Below the pieces are notes generated by a model. It did not search any database and was not told where the DNA came from. It worked only from the letters and a program-made list of their open reading frames with translations. From NCBI GenBank assembly GCA_965214115.1, contig CBDCAU010000004.1, forward strand, positions 1 through 64,000: a DNA stretch of 64,000 nt. Direction: 5' to 3'. The position numbers were made by a program, and so were the translations under genes. Source of the stretch: Owenweeksia sp965214115 (GTDB lineage: Bacteria > Bacteroidota > Bacteroidia > Flavobacteriales > Schleiferiaceae). Of this stretch, positions 17,598-26,536 are shown piece after piece (positions within the stretch are counted from its first letter, which is position 1; every line of letters begins with the position of its first letter).

Positions 17598-18503
17598 GTG
17601 GGAAGATCCTCAACAAAACTTCGCAAAATACCTTTGCCTTTTTTCCAAGACAAAAAGTTGCAGCACAAAGACACCGACATCCCCGCCGTAAAACGCCTCG
17701 CCCAAATTGGATTGATTTCCAAAGGGTTGATTTATAGCGCGTTTGGCACTCTTATTTTGATGGCTACCTACGGGGCCAGCAATCAGCCGGTCAAGATTTT
17801 CGCCATTATCAAATATGTGATGACCTTTGGCTGGTACGGGCGCGGGCTGGTGTTTTTGTTGGCCATCGGTATTTTGTGCTATTCCGCTTGGAAATTTATG
17901 CAAATGGCCTATAACACAGAAGATTACGATGATAGTCTGCGCGGATATTTCGTGCGCGTCTCGTGGGTGGGGCCGTTTCTGTTTTACCTTTTTTTGGGCG
18001 GCCACGCGGCCATCACTTTATACCAATTTTATTTTGGTGATTTTTCCTATTCTGCGGAAGGGGGCGGGCTGGCCGATTTGCTCAACAAAGACTGGGGCCG
18101 CTGGGTCATCGCTTTCGTGTGCGTCAGTTTTTTGGTGAATGGGAGCACGCTTTTTTACTTGGCTTTCACGGGCAATTATACCATAATGTTAACGGGCCGC
18201 GGCTCCACGGACAGTCCCAAACTGGCGCGCTGGACGGGTTTTATGGGCTATTTTTTCTTTGGGCTGGCGCTGTTTATCATCGGGGTGCTGTTTGCCGTGG
18301 CTCTTTTTCAAAAGAAGGAAAGCCTTGCCGAGGGCAGCGAAAGTATGTTCACCTATTTGATGGGCGAATCTTATGGGAAAATCTTGCTGACTTTTATCGC
18401 GCTGGGCACGGTTTGCTATGGCATCTATTTTTTCCTCGCGGCGCACTACCGCTGGGCGGGCGATGACGGGCCATCTTCCAAAGGCAGCGCCAGTTCCGAA
18501 TAA
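17598..18503 (+). CDS. DUF1206 family membrane protein
   Basis: The repeated DUF1206 unit is visible: VKRLAQIGLISKGLIYSAFGTLIL, then VMTFGWYGRGLVFLLAIGILCYSAWKF and later WTGFMGYFFFGLALFIIG. There are six predicted transmembrane helices and a C-terminal AHYRWA, as in the family. Role unknown. The start is GTG at 17598, between the HEAT gene and the first helix. Its last 58 bases overlap the convergent EEP gene. Confidence 0.8.
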   Translation: MGRSSTKLRKIPLPFFQDKKLQHKDTDIPAVKRLAQIGLISKGLIYSAFGTLILMATYGASNQPVKIFAIIKYVMTFGWYGRGLVFLLAIGILCYSAWKFMQMAYNTEDYDDSLRGYFVRVSWVGPFLFYLFLGGHAAITLYQFYFGDFSYSAEGGGLADLLNKDWGRWVIAFVCVSFLVNGSTLFYLAFTGNYTIMLTGRGSTDSPKLARWTGFMGYFFFGLALFIIGVLFAVALFQKKESLAEGSESMFTYLMGESYGKILLTFIALGTVCYGIYFFLAAHYRWAGDDGPSSKGSASSE

Positions 18504-19450
18504 ACTGGAAAATGGTCGGAGCCGATTTTAGACAGCAGCCCCATCTTTTTTAACCGGAAATGGCTGGAGCAAAAAATATGGTCCAGCGGCCAGCGCATAA
18601 AGAAATACTTGGCGTGGAAAGTAGCGAAAATCCCACGTCCCTTGCGGGGATCCAGCAAGCCGGAGATATTCAGAAATCGATCGGTGGTGTAGCTCCAGGC
18701 CACGTCGTTCAAGTCGCCGGCCACTATTACGGGGCCTTTCAAATCGCGCACTTCTTTGGCCACCATCAGCAATTCCGCGTCGCGGTCGGTGCTATACGTT
18801 TCCTCGGTGGGGGAGGGCGGCGGCGGGTGCACCCCCACAAAATGAATGTCGGGCTGCCCTTCCAAAACCAGCTTGGTCTTGATGCTGGGATACTCTTTGT
18901 CTCGCAGGTGGCGCACCTGTTCATTTTTTAGTTCCAGTTTGGAATAAAAAATCATCCCGTAGCGGTTGTCCATCGGGATTTCCATTCTATAAGGAAAGCG
19001 CGACGATTCACGCTGCATTTCGTTTTTCCACTTTTCATCCGTCTCCACCATCAGCAGCAAGTCGGGATCCCTTTCTTGGATAAGCGCCAGCAACTTGTCG
19101 TAATTGTCATTTTCCTGCATCACATTGGAAATGAGCAATTTAATGATTTTGTACTTTTTCTTTTTGGAAGTGCCTTTCAAAGTTTTGGGAGCCAATTCCG
19201 TGAAGGGAAAAATGAGGAAACACAGGTAAAAGATAACCACTCCCAGCGGGACGAGCGACCAGCTCAGCACCACGGAATCCTTTAGCACGAACATCGCCGC
19301 GGCCATTGCCAGCAAGGCCAAGATGAGTTTCTGCGCCCGGGGGAACTCAAACGCGCGATACGTCCAGTGGTCTTTGCGGATAAGCGGTAAAATGGTACCT
19401 ACTACCACGATGGAAAAAAGAAGCCAATAAAGAATTTGAAAAACAATCAC
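18446..19450 (-). CDS. Membrane-anchored endonuclease/exonuclease/phosphatase (EEP) family protein
   Basis: Three N-terminal transmembrane segments (about 5-23, 40-58 and 63-85) precede an EEP domain. Family residues are seen in LLISNVMQENDNYDKLL (the metal-binding Asn), VGVHPPPPSP (catalytic His), VIVAGDLNDVAW (D and N), LDHIFCSS and SDHFPVYSELAL (C-terminal Asp-His pair). Such proteins are hydrolases of phosphodiesters or phospholipids; the substrate is unknown. The 3' end overlaps the convergent DUF1206 gene by 58 bases. Confidence 0.85.
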   Translation of the reverse strand: MIVFQILYWLLFSIVVVGTILPLIRKDHWTYRAFEFPRAQKLILALLAMAAAMFVLKDSVVLSWSLVPLGVVIFYLCFLIFPFTELAPKTLKGTSKKKKYKIIKLLISNVMQENDNYDKLLALIQERDPDLLLMVETDEKWKNEMQRESSRFPYRMEIPMDNRYGMIFYSKLELKNEQVRHLRDKEYPSIKTKLVLEGQPDIHFVGVHPPPPSPTEETYSTDRDAELLMVAKEVRDLKGPVIVAGDLNDVAWSYTTDRFLNISGLLDPRKGRGIFATFHAKYFFMRWPLDHIFCSSHFRLKKMGLLSKIGSDHFPVYSELALPLEDGPSSPAQR

Positions 19451-19520
19451 GCCCTAAGAATTTGGCGCAAAAGTAGGTAGGCGAAGGTCAAAACTAAGAG
19501 GATGGATAATCAGAAATGTG

Positions 19521-19664
19521 CTATTCCGCTTTTAGCGGTTGGTCTTTCGGGTTTGTAGGTTTTCCCTCGCTCGAAAAAATCTGCCCAGGGTAGTTATTGA
19601 AATAATCCCGAAGGCCGTCTTCGTTTCCTTCCATCATTTCTTTGGTAAGTAAATTGGCAATCAT
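19521..19664 (-). CDS. Small hypothetical protein, 47 aa
   Basis: A short ATG frame on the minus strand encodes MIANLLTKEMMEGNEDGLRD, then YFNNYPGQIFSSEGKP and a polar tail. Support comes from a coding-like composition and a TACTTTTG box upstream on the same strand (19737-19744). No relative is recognised. Confidence 0.4.
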   Translation of the reverse strand: MIANLLTKEMMEGNEDGLRDYFNNYPGQIFSSEGKPTNPKDQPLKAE

Positions 19665-19968
19665 TGGTTACGGAAATTTTGTTAATTTAAAAGCTACGAA
19701 ATCAACGTATTAAGGCTGTCGCTATCTAATTTTAAACAAAAGTAATAAAACCAAATTTCTTTTTCGTTAAAAAATAAGAGAACTTTTTAACCGAAGAAGA
19801 CGCCGAAATCGACAAATCATTTAGTGTGAATGTAAGTTATTGAAAAATAGAATCTTACAATTGTATAGAGGAAAATTTTGAATACTAATATTTATTCAAA
19901 ACTTTTATACGAAATTTAAATCTGAGGAATGTTAGAAAGCTCAACGGCGGAATGAAAAAAAAGCGGGC
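19665..19968. other. AT-rich intergenic region
   Basis: No complete gene is seen. A short plus-strand stretch at about 19792-19842 reads TEEDAEIDKSFSVNVSY before a stop and could be a gene remnant, but it is too short to assign. Confidence 0.4.
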
Positions 19969-20472
19969 TTAGTTCCCGGTCGTCTTTTCGCCTTGCTTCA
20001 GCCAAACGCCCCAAATGGCATTGAAAGGATGGATATTTTCGGTTTTTCCTTTAAAATTATAAACGGGCCGCCCCTCGTTCACCCATTCAAAAATACCACC
20101 GTACATATTCTTAACATTTTGATAACCAAGCCCTTGCAGTTTACGGGTAATGTCCTCGCTGCGTTTTCCCACCGAACAATAGAGAATAATTTCATCGTTT
20201 TTGGAAATACCGTCCAAGCGGTCGATGTCAAAATCATCGTAGCCGGCCCACACGGCGTTTTTCAGGTGGCTCACTTTAAACTCATCCAATTCGCGGGTAT
20301 CCACAAAAATGGCGGTGTCTTTTTTCGCCGCCTCGTCCACCGTTATTTCGGGGACGTCGCTTTTCAGAAGCATTTTCAACATTCCATTATAAGATTTACT
20401 TTCCACTTTTTCGGCTTGTGCTATGATTGAAAAGGAACACAGAGTTAATATGTAAAAGCTAAAGATTTTCAT
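19969..20472 (-). CDS. Secreted rhodanese-like protein
   Basis: Signal peptide (about 1-19) followed by one rhodanese domain: EITVDEAAKKDTAIFVDTRELDEFKVSHLKNAVWAG is the typical beginning, and LYCSVGKRSE contains the active-site Cys in a loop matching sulfurtransferases. The ending MYGGIFEWVNEGRPV is also standard. It is probably a periplasmic persulfide carrier or sulfurtransferase. Transcribed alone, divergent from the helicase gene. Confidence 0.85.
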   Translation of the reverse strand: MKIFSFYILTLCSFSIIAQAEKVESKSYNGMLKMLLKSDVPEITVDEAAKKDTAIFVDTRELDEFKVSHLKNAVWAGYDDFDIDRLDGISKNDEIILYCSVGKRSEDITRKLQGLGYQNVKNMYGGIFEWVNEGRPVYNFKGKTENIHPFNAIWGVWLKQGEKTTGN

Positions 20473-20534
20473 TGGTTTTTTTAGTTAAGGCGTTGGGATA
20501 GCGTACTTTCGCGGCTCATTTTTAGTTTCGATTC

Positions 20535-22244
20535 TTGAAAAATTTTGAGGCCCTCGGGCTTACTTCCACTCTACTCAAAGCCCTTGCCGAAATGGGCTTT
20601 GAAACCCCGACTGACATCCAGTCACAAACCATTCCGCAGCTGGTGGAAAACCCGCGCGACTTTATCGGCTTGGCGCAAACCGGCACGGGGAAAACTGCCG
20701 CTTTCGGCTTGCCATTGCTGGAATTGATTGACGCCAACCAACGCGAGACGCAGGCTTTGGTTCTGGCCCCCACGCGGGAATTGGCGCAGCAAATCGCGGT
20801 GCAGCTGGAACAGTTTTCAAAATACGCCAAAGGTTTGAAAACGGTTTGCGTGTTTGGCGGCGCTAACATCCGCAATCAAATAATGGAGCTGAAGCGCGGC
20901 GCGCAAATCATCGTGGCCACGCCGGGGCGTTTGATTGATTTGATGGAACGGCGCGCCATCCATTTGGATAAGTTGGATTTCCTCGTTTTGGACGAAGCCG
21001 ACGAAATGCTCAATATGGGTTTTAAAGATCAGCTGGAAACCATCTTGAAACAAACGCCGGAAGAGAAACATACGTGGCTCTTTTCCGCCACGATGCCGAG
21101 GGAAATTCAGCGCATTTCCCAAAAATATATGAGCGAGCCGCTGGAGGTGCGCATCAATCCCAAAGATGTTGTCAATCAGAATATCAGCCATCAGTTTGCG
21201 GTGTTGAAAGCCTCGGACAAAACCGAAGCCTTGCGGCGGATGCTCGATTTTGACCCAGAACTGTACGGGCTGGTGTTTTGCCGCACCAAGCGCGACACGC
21301 TAAAAGTGGCGGGCGAACTGACCGAGAGCGGCTACAGTGCCGAAGCCCTAAACGGCGATATGAGCCAGCAGCAGCGCGACGCGGCGATGGGGCGCTTCCG
21401 AGCGAAAACCATTCAAGTTTTGGTGGCCACCGACGTGGCCGCGCGCGGTATCGACGTGAACGACCTGACGCACGTCATTCATTTTGCCCTGCCCGACGAT
21501 GCTGAATATTACACCCACCGCAGCGGCCGCACCGCCCGCGCGGGCAAAGAGGGAATTTCGTTGGCACTGATTACCAAAGGCGAAATGCGCCGCGTGAAAT
21601 ATTTGGAGAACAAGCTGAAAATCAACTTTGAAAAAGCGCTGATTCCCGCCACGGAAGACATCGCCAAAAACCGCATCGAACATTGGGCGACCAAAGTGGC
21701 GCAGTACGAGCATAGTAATTTGGATGCCAAGGTGTTGGAAACGGCGGTGGCTTTGTTGGCGGATTTTTCCAAAGAAGAAATCATCGCTAAAATGGTGGCG
21801 CGGCAAATGGAGCGAATCTCCAAACGGAATTCCATTTCTGACCTGAACCAAACCGCCGATCAGCGCGGCGGCGCGCCCAAAAAGCGCCACGAACGCGACG
21901 CCAAGGGCCGTGAAATGGGAATGCAGCGCCACTTTATCAACCTCGGCCAAATGGACAATTTGAACAAAGGCACTTTGCTGCGCTGGATGTGCGACAATTC
22001 CGGCCTTACGGGCAACGACATCGGCCGCATTTCCATCGAACAAAAACATTCCTTCGTGGACATTTCCGAAGAAGTGGCGATGAAAGCCAAAGCTTTGAAC
22101 GACAAACAGTTCGACGGCCGCGAAATCCGTATCAATCGTGACGAAGACCGTCCACGCGGCGGTTTCAAAAAGGGGAATTTCAAGAAAAAAGGAAAAGGAA
22201 AAAAAGGGCCGGGGAAATTTAAAGGGAAGAGGAAAAAGTATTAG
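20535..22244 (+). CDS. DEAD-box ATP-dependent RNA helicase with DbpA-like RNA-binding domain
   Basis: All core motifs are present: Q motif (FETPTDIQSQTIP), Walker A AQTGTGKT, PTRELA, TPGR, DEAD in LDEADEML, SAT, and the C-terminal ATDVAARGID and HRSGRTARAG. Residues about 455-535 match the DbpA RNA-binding domain that targets rRNA in relatives, and the C-terminus is a Gly/Lys/Arg-rich tail. It unwinds RNA, likely in ribosome assembly or cold adaptation (CsdA/DeaD type). The start is TTG at 20535, directly before NFEALGL, where relatives also begin. Confidence 0.93.
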   Translation: MKNFEALGLTSTLLKALAEMGFETPTDIQSQTIPQLVENPRDFIGLAQTGTGKTAAFGLPLLELIDANQRETQALVLAPTRELAQQIAVQLEQFSKYAKGLKTVCVFGGANIRNQIMELKRGAQIIVATPGRLIDLMERRAIHLDKLDFLVLDEADEMLNMGFKDQLETILKQTPEEKHTWLFSATMPREIQRISQKYMSEPLEVRINPKDVVNQNISHQFAVLKASDKTEALRRMLDFDPELYGLVFCRTKRDTLKVAGELTESGYSAEALNGDMSQQQRDAAMGRFRAKTIQVLVATDVAARGIDVNDLTHVIHFALPDDAEYYTHRSGRTARAGKEGISLALITKGEMRRVKYLENKLKINFEKALIPATEDIAKNRIEHWATKVAQYEHSNLDAKVLETAVALLADFSKEEIIAKMVARQMERISKRNSISDLNQTADQRGGAPKKRHERDAKGREMGMQRHFINLGQMDNLNKGTLLRWMCDNSGLTGNDIGRISIEQKHSFVDISEEVAMKAKALNDKQFDGREIRINRDEDRPRGGFKKGNFKKKGKGKKGPGKFKGKRKKY

Positions 22245-22433
22245 TTGTCGGTTGTGAAAGTTATTGAGTTGTTGGGTTAGTGAGTTATTTCGGTTGGGTG
22301 AAAGTGGGATGACCTGTCAGGTTCTCCGACCTTGCAGCGTTATCAGATACCATTAAAAAATCTGTGTCTTGGCGCTTTTGTGGCAAAATCCTAAAACAAA
22401 ACTCCGTGTCCCTGTGTCTCTGTGTTTAAAAAA

Positions 22434-22646
22434 ATGATACAAAAAGGCACTCAAGTAAAATGGAAATGGGGTAACGGGACGGCCGAGGGAAAGGTGGAAA
22501 AGACTTACACCAAAGAAGTTACACGAACCATCGACGGTAGCGAAATCACTCGCAAAGGCGAGGAAGGCAATAAAGCGCTTTATATAAAACAAGAGGATGG
22601 GAGCGAAGTGTTGAAATTGGAAAGTGAGGTGGAGCGGGTGGATTAG
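22434..22646 (+). CDS. DUF2945 (hypervirulence-associated TUDOR-like) protein, 70 aa
   Basis: A small protein matching DUF2945: KGTQVKWKWGNGTAEGKVEKTYTK, then ITRKGEEGNKALYIKQEDGSEVLKLESEVERVD. Members form a small SH3/TUDOR-like barrel of unknown role. The ATG at 22434 is preferred over a GTG at 22422. A repeat with the words GTGTCTCTGTGTTT lies immediately before the start. Confidence 0.75.
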   Translation: MIQKGTQVKWKWGNGTAEGKVEKTYTKEVTRTIDGSEITRKGEEGNKALYIKQEDGSEVLKLESEVERVD

Positions 22647-22675
22647 TTTCCCAGTTATAAGTTGCCAGTTCCCAG

Positions 22676-22695
22676 CCGACGGTTTAAACCGTCGG
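22676..22695. repeat. 20-bp perfect palindrome, copy 1
   Basis: CCGACGGTTT joined to its reverse complement AAACCGTCGG. The identical 20 bases occur again at 52901-52920. Both copies lie in the gap before a gene for a signal-peptide protein. Confidence 0.9.
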
Positions 22696-22804
22696 TTGTC
22701 GAATTCGGAGGCACGCGCGCTCATTCCACTACCAAAACTTCGAGCCTTTGTGTCTTTGTGGCTAAAAAATAATCGTATTTTGCCGTTCCGAAAATCCAAC
22801 TCCG

Positions 22805-23254
22805 ATGAGCAAGTCTATATTATTTCTCCTCCTTAGTTTTTCATTCAATTCTTTCGCCCAAAACATTGATGATTTTGCTTGGCTGGAGGGCAGTTGGCAA
22901 ATGCAGATGCCGCAAAAGGACGCTTCGCAAACCGTGGAAAAATGGTGGAACGATGGAAAAAAATTGCAATCCACCAGCACCGTATTGGATGCCGAAACAG
23001 CCACCATCACCGAAACAATGGCGATGGAAAACGATGGAGCGGATTGGTATTTCATCGCGCATCCCTCTGAAAATGAAGCCCCTGTAAAATTCAAACTCAC
23101 CGACTGGGGCGAAAATTTTTTCATCGCCGAAAACCCCGAACACGACTTTCCCAAAAAAATCCGCTACCAGCGGACACGTGATATTTTGGTAGCCGAAATT
23201 TCGGCGGACGAGCAGAAAGTGTTGTTTACTTTTGAGAAGATGGGGGAGGAGTAA
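22805..23254 (+). CDS. Secreted DUF6265-like protein, 149 aa
   Basis: Signal peptide (about 1-18, FNSFAQ) followed by FAWLEGSWQM, WWNDGKKLQSTSTVLD, and ENPEHDFPKKIRYQR, a pattern shared by DUF6265-type proteins of Bacteroidota with a lipocalin-like fold. The function is unknown. ATG start at 22805. A repeat with CTTTGTGGCTAAAAAA ends about 35 bases upstream. Confidence 0.7.
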   Translation: MSKSILFLLLSFSFNSFAQNIDDFAWLEGSWQMQMPQKDASQTVEKWWNDGKKLQSTSTVLDAETATITETMAMENDGADWYFIAHPSENEAPVKFKLTDWGENFFIAENPEHDFPKKIRYQRTRDILVAEISADEQKVLFTFEKMGEE

Positions 23255-23370
23255 TTGGTTCTTAGTTGTCGGTTGTCAGTTTGCGGGGCTAAAAGAGGGC
23301 TCAGCTCTATGAATCAAAAATCTGCGGTATCAGTGAAATCTGCGTGACCAAAAAACCGCACCTTTGAGAA

Positions 23371-25620
23371 ATGAATCTCCCCTCAAAATTTGTTGCCTTT
23401 CTTTTCCTCGCGCTTTCGCTAAAATCCGCCGCCCAAGATTCCCTCAACCCCTGCGTCCGCGCGCAAAGTTTCCACATCGTCGTCCTCGGTTCGTCAACGG
23501 CAGCGGGAGCGGGTCCTAGCTCGCCAGACAGCGCTTGGGTCAATCGATACCGCGCTTATCTTCAGCAAATTCACCCGCAAAACCAAGTCACCAATTTGGC
23601 GGTGGGCGGCACCAATACGTATAAAATAATGCCGGATTGGTTTACCCCGCCGGCGGGTCGTCCGGCTACCAATCCCGCCAAAAATGTGACGCAGGCCATT
23701 TCCCTCGGCGCGGACGCTATTATCGTGAATATGCCGAGCAACGACGCCTCGGCGGGCTACGATGTCAATGAGCAAATGACCAATTTCATAACCATCTCAC
23801 AATCAGCGGACAGTACGGGGATTCCCGTTTGGATTTGTACCACCCAACCACGCAATTTTCCGCCTTCCAAAATCCAAATTCAAATCAACGTGCGCGATAG
23901 CGTTCTCAGTTATTTTGGAAATTTTGCCATTGATTTTTGGAGCGGATTTGCCGATTCCACCAATCAACCGAAAACCATTTTCGATTCCGGCGATGGTGTG
24001 CATTTGAACGATGCCGCGCATCGCATCCTTTTTGAAAGGGTAGCCGCCAAGAATATTTTATCAACCATTTTAGATACCGGAAATGCGGAAGATTTTGCCA
24101 CGGTTTCTTTGGATTATTCAGGCGATGCAATTTGTGGCGATTCGTTGGCGCAAATTCAATTGTCTATTGTCAATTTGGGCGCGGCTAGTTCACTCGACTT
24201 GCCTATTCGCTGGGAAATCACCGATTTAAAAAACAACACCTTCCAAACGCATTTTGATACGCTTTTTAATGGATTATCTTCTTGTAAATCAGATACTTTT
24301 AAATATTTTTTGAATACCGCTGTGGCGGGAAAGTGGGAGGTGCGCGCCATTCTTTTAACGCAAAACGATTCGATTTTAGAGAACGACACTTCTCAAATTT
24401 TAACGATAAAAAGCGATGGCCGCCCGCAGATTTTTACCGAAAATGATTCGGTTTGTTTCGATGAAAAAGCGACTCTATTCGCACAAGGTGGCGACACTAT
24501 TTTTTGGTACGATTTGGTTGGGAAAAATATCGCTTTTGGTGACAGTTTGTTCATCGATTCGCTGCAAAATTCGCAACTCTTTTTTGCCCGCGCCATCAAA
24601 GGCGATTTACATTTCAATAAATCCTTAAAAACCCGCGAATCCACCAATATCAACTGGAACGGCGTGATGTTCGACCTATTTGCGAAAGATACTTTGACGA
24701 TTGACAGTCTCGCTCTGAAAATATTTTCGACTGGAAATCAACAAGTTACCGCACATTTCAAAACGGGCGGTTATCTCGATTTTGAAAATGACGCCGTTGC
24801 GTGGACACTTTGGGGCAGCGATTCGGTCAATGTTTCCGCCGCCGGAAATTTTCACAATGTGAATTTTGGAACGAAAAATTTACTGCCCAACGACACGCTC
24901 GGTGTGTATTTGCATCTGCAAAACGGCGGTACACTTTCCTACCACAGTGTCCCGCAGCCCGCCACCCACGCCGATTCCCGCTTGGAAATCACCAGCGGCA
25001 CAGGCATTTCGCACACTTTCACCGACTCCTTTTTCCCGCGCGATTGGGCCGGCGAAATTTTCTACCACCACGGTTTCAATCCCAACGGCGATTGCTCGGT
25101 CACTAAAAAAGTACTGGCCGCCGTTCGCCCGCAACCCATTGTAAATCTGGGAGTTGATACCATTTTGCCACCCAGTTTAATTTTAGTTTTAGACGGCGGC
25201 GCAGGATTTTCCGATTACGATTGGAATACTGGCGACTCCACCCGCTTCCTGACTTTGGACACTTCCAAAATTCCGCTCGATTCCAATGTTCAAATCATCT
25301 TAAAAATAGAAGACGCCAACGGCTGCGTAGGTTTCGACACGATTTCCGTTTTGTTTTCCTCCACTTTTTCCATCGAAAATATTACCGAAAAACCAGCCTT
25401 TGATATTTTCCCAAACCCGAATGACGGCACGTTTTATATAAAAGGTGAATTTTCGGAAAACGCCGATTTAAAGATTTTTGACACGAGTGGGAGGGAGGTT
25501 TTCCAACAAAAAATAATCGAGTCAAAATTCAAAGTTGAGCATCACCTTCCCCAAGGAATTTACTCTATTCTTATCCAAAACGACGAAAACTTTATACACC
25601 GCAAAATGAGTGTTCATTAG
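23371..25620 (+). CDS. T9SS-secreted SGNH/GDSL hydrolase, 749 aa
   Basis: After a signal peptide (about 1-21) comes an SGNH hydrolase domain. Block I reads VLGSSTAAGAG (nucleophile Ser42 within GSS, replacing GDS), block II LAVGGTNTY, block III NMPSNDAS and block V DGVHLNDAAH with the catalytic Asp-His pair. A CARDB-like and other beta-sandwich domains follow, and the last 75 residues form a type A T9SS sorting domain (FDIFPNPNDGTFYI, ... PQGIYSI). It is predicted to be an exported or surface-bound esterase. ATG start at 23371. Confidence 0.87.
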   Translation: MNLPSKFVAFLFLALSLKSAAQDSLNPCVRAQSFHIVVLGSSTAAGAGPSSPDSAWVNRYRAYLQQIHPQNQVTNLAVGGTNTYKIMPDWFTPPAGRPATNPAKNVTQAISLGADAIIVNMPSNDASAGYDVNEQMTNFITISQSADSTGIPVWICTTQPRNFPPSKIQIQINVRDSVLSYFGNFAIDFWSGFADSTNQPKTIFDSGDGVHLNDAAHRILFERVAAKNILSTILDTGNAEDFATVSLDYSGDAICGDSLAQIQLSIVNLGAASSLDLPIRWEITDLKNNTFQTHFDTLFNGLSSCKSDTFKYFLNTAVAGKWEVRAILLTQNDSILENDTSQILTIKSDGRPQIFTENDSVCFDEKATLFAQGGDTIFWYDLVGKNIAFGDSLFIDSLQNSQLFFARAIKGDLHFNKSLKTRESTNINWNGVMFDLFAKDTLTIDSLALKIFSTGNQQVTAHFKTGGYLDFENDAVAWTLWGSDSVNVSAAGNFHNVNFGTKNLLPNDTLGVYLHLQNGGTLSYHSVPQPATHADSRLEITSGTGISHTFTDSFFPRDWAGEIFYHHGFNPNGDCSVTKKVLAAVRPQPIVNLGVDTILPPSLILVLDGGAGFSDYDWNTGDSTRFLTLDTSKIPLDSNVQIILKIEDANGCVGFDTISVLFSSTFSIENITEKPAFDIFPNPNDGTFYIKGEFSENADLKIFDTSGREVFQQKIIESKFKVEHHLPQGIYSILIQNDENFIHRKMSVH

Positions 25621-25664
25621 AGATTTTCACCAAAACCTATTAGTTCAAATTTGGCGATGGCGCT

Positions 25665-25730
25665 GTCCCCCTCCTTGGAGGGGGTGCCGACGAAGGAGGC
25701 GGGCCTGCCTGTCGGCAAAGGCAGGGGAGG
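25665..25730 (+). repeat. Dispersed C-rich repeat, long form
   Basis: Borders GTCCCCCTCC and GGGGAGG. The inner part has GAGGGGGTGCCGA, GGAGGCGGG and a GCCTGCCTGTCGGCAAAGGC hairpin. Other copies lie at 1155, 26423, 56561 and, rearranged, at 52826 and 56651. It is followed by the words CTTTGTGCCTTTGAGCC and TTTGTGGCAAAAA up to about 25772. Confidence 0.8.
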
Positions 25731-25821
25731 ATAGAAATCTTTGTGCCTTTGAGCCTTTGTGGCAAAAAATCCAAACAAAACCGCCCTCTTTCAGTTTGCT
25801 TTTTTTGATAAAAAACATACG

Positions 25822-26283
25822 ATGGACGAAAAACTTCTCAAAGAAAAACGCGCTGCCTTCCAAGCCCTGTTGGAACGGAAAGAAAAAGAATTTGACCGCC
25901 TTAGCGATTTCCAAGAAGACCAGTTGGAAAGCGTCAACCGCGCCGACCTCGACCGCACCGAGTTTATGGAAAATATGGTGGAAAACCGGATGCGCGACCT
26001 GCGGATTTACAACGAATCCCTCGACCACCTCAAAGATGAAATCAACCAACTCTCTGATTACGAGAGCTTTGCCGACACTGATGAAATCGGTCCACGCTCG
26101 ATGGTAAAAACCAGTTTCGGCAATTTCCTCGTCTCCGTTGCCGAAGAACAATTCGAGGCCGACGGGACAAAATTTACCGGCATTTCCACGCGCAGCCCGC
26201 TATATCAGGCGCTGGAAGGGAAAAAAGAAGGCGACACCGTGAAATTTCGCGGGCAGGAGATTGAGGTGAATACGGTCGTCTGA
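25822..26283 (+). CDS. GreA/GreB C-terminal domain-like protein, 153 aa
   Basis: The N-terminal ~85 residues are strongly charged and predicted to form a coiled coil (LLERKEKEFDRLSDFQEDQL and onward). The C-terminal ~65 residues resemble the FKBP-like GreA/GreB C-terminal domain, with GTKFTGISTRSPLYQALEGKKEGDTVKF. This combination is typical of proteins that insert into the RNA polymerase secondary channel, though the coiled-coil tip cannot be judged here. The ATG at 25822 is taken. A 34-bp perfect palindrome follows 9 bases after the stop and may serve as its terminator. Confidence 0.65.
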   Translation: MDEKLLKEKRAAFQALLERKEKEFDRLSDFQEDQLESVNRADLDRTEFMENMVENRMRDLRIYNESLDHLKDEINQLSDYESFADTDEIGPRSMVKTSFGNFLVSVAEEQFEADGTKFTGISTRSPLYQALEGKKEGDTVKFRGQEIEVNTVV

Positions 26284-26292
26284 CCTCCCCCT

Positions 26293-26326
26293 GATTTGGA
26301 AATTTTTTTAAAAAAATTTCCAAATC
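26293..26326. terminator. 34-bp perfect palindrome, possible bidirectional terminator
   Basis: GATTTGGAAATTTTTTT is followed with no loop by its exact reverse complement. It sits 9 bases after the GreA-like stop codon and is framed by CCTCCCCC on the left and GTCCCCCTCC on the right, the same borders as the dispersed C-rich repeats. Confidence 0.7.
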
Positions 26327-26422
26327 TGTCCCCCTCCGAAGGGGGACATCGCCCGCCCCATCGGTTAGGGTAAAACCAATCTACTCCGCCGAACCGAGGC
26401 AGTAGGGTTGAGCATCGGCCCT

Positions 26423-26489
26423 GTCCCCCTCCTTGGAGGGGGTACCGAGGCACGAGGCGGGCCTGCTTGCCGGCAAAGGCAGGGGAGGT
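26423..26489 (+). repeat. Dispersed C-rich repeat, long form
   Basis: Nearly identical to the copy at 25665-25730 (GTCCCCCTCC, GGCGGGCCTGC, GGCAGGGGAGG). It is followed by TATCTTTG (26498-26505), which fits a -7 promoter box, and by TTTGTGGCAAAAAA just before the FAD-oxidoreductase start. Confidence 0.8.
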
Positions 26490-26536
26490 ACACCCTATAT
26501 CTTTGTGCCTTAGCACCTTTGTGGCAAAAAACAAAT

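Noticed and set aside
19789..19842. TEEDAEIDKSFSVNVSY peptide remnant
   Set aside because: It looks like the end of a coding sequence, but it is under 20 residues and has no identifiable source.
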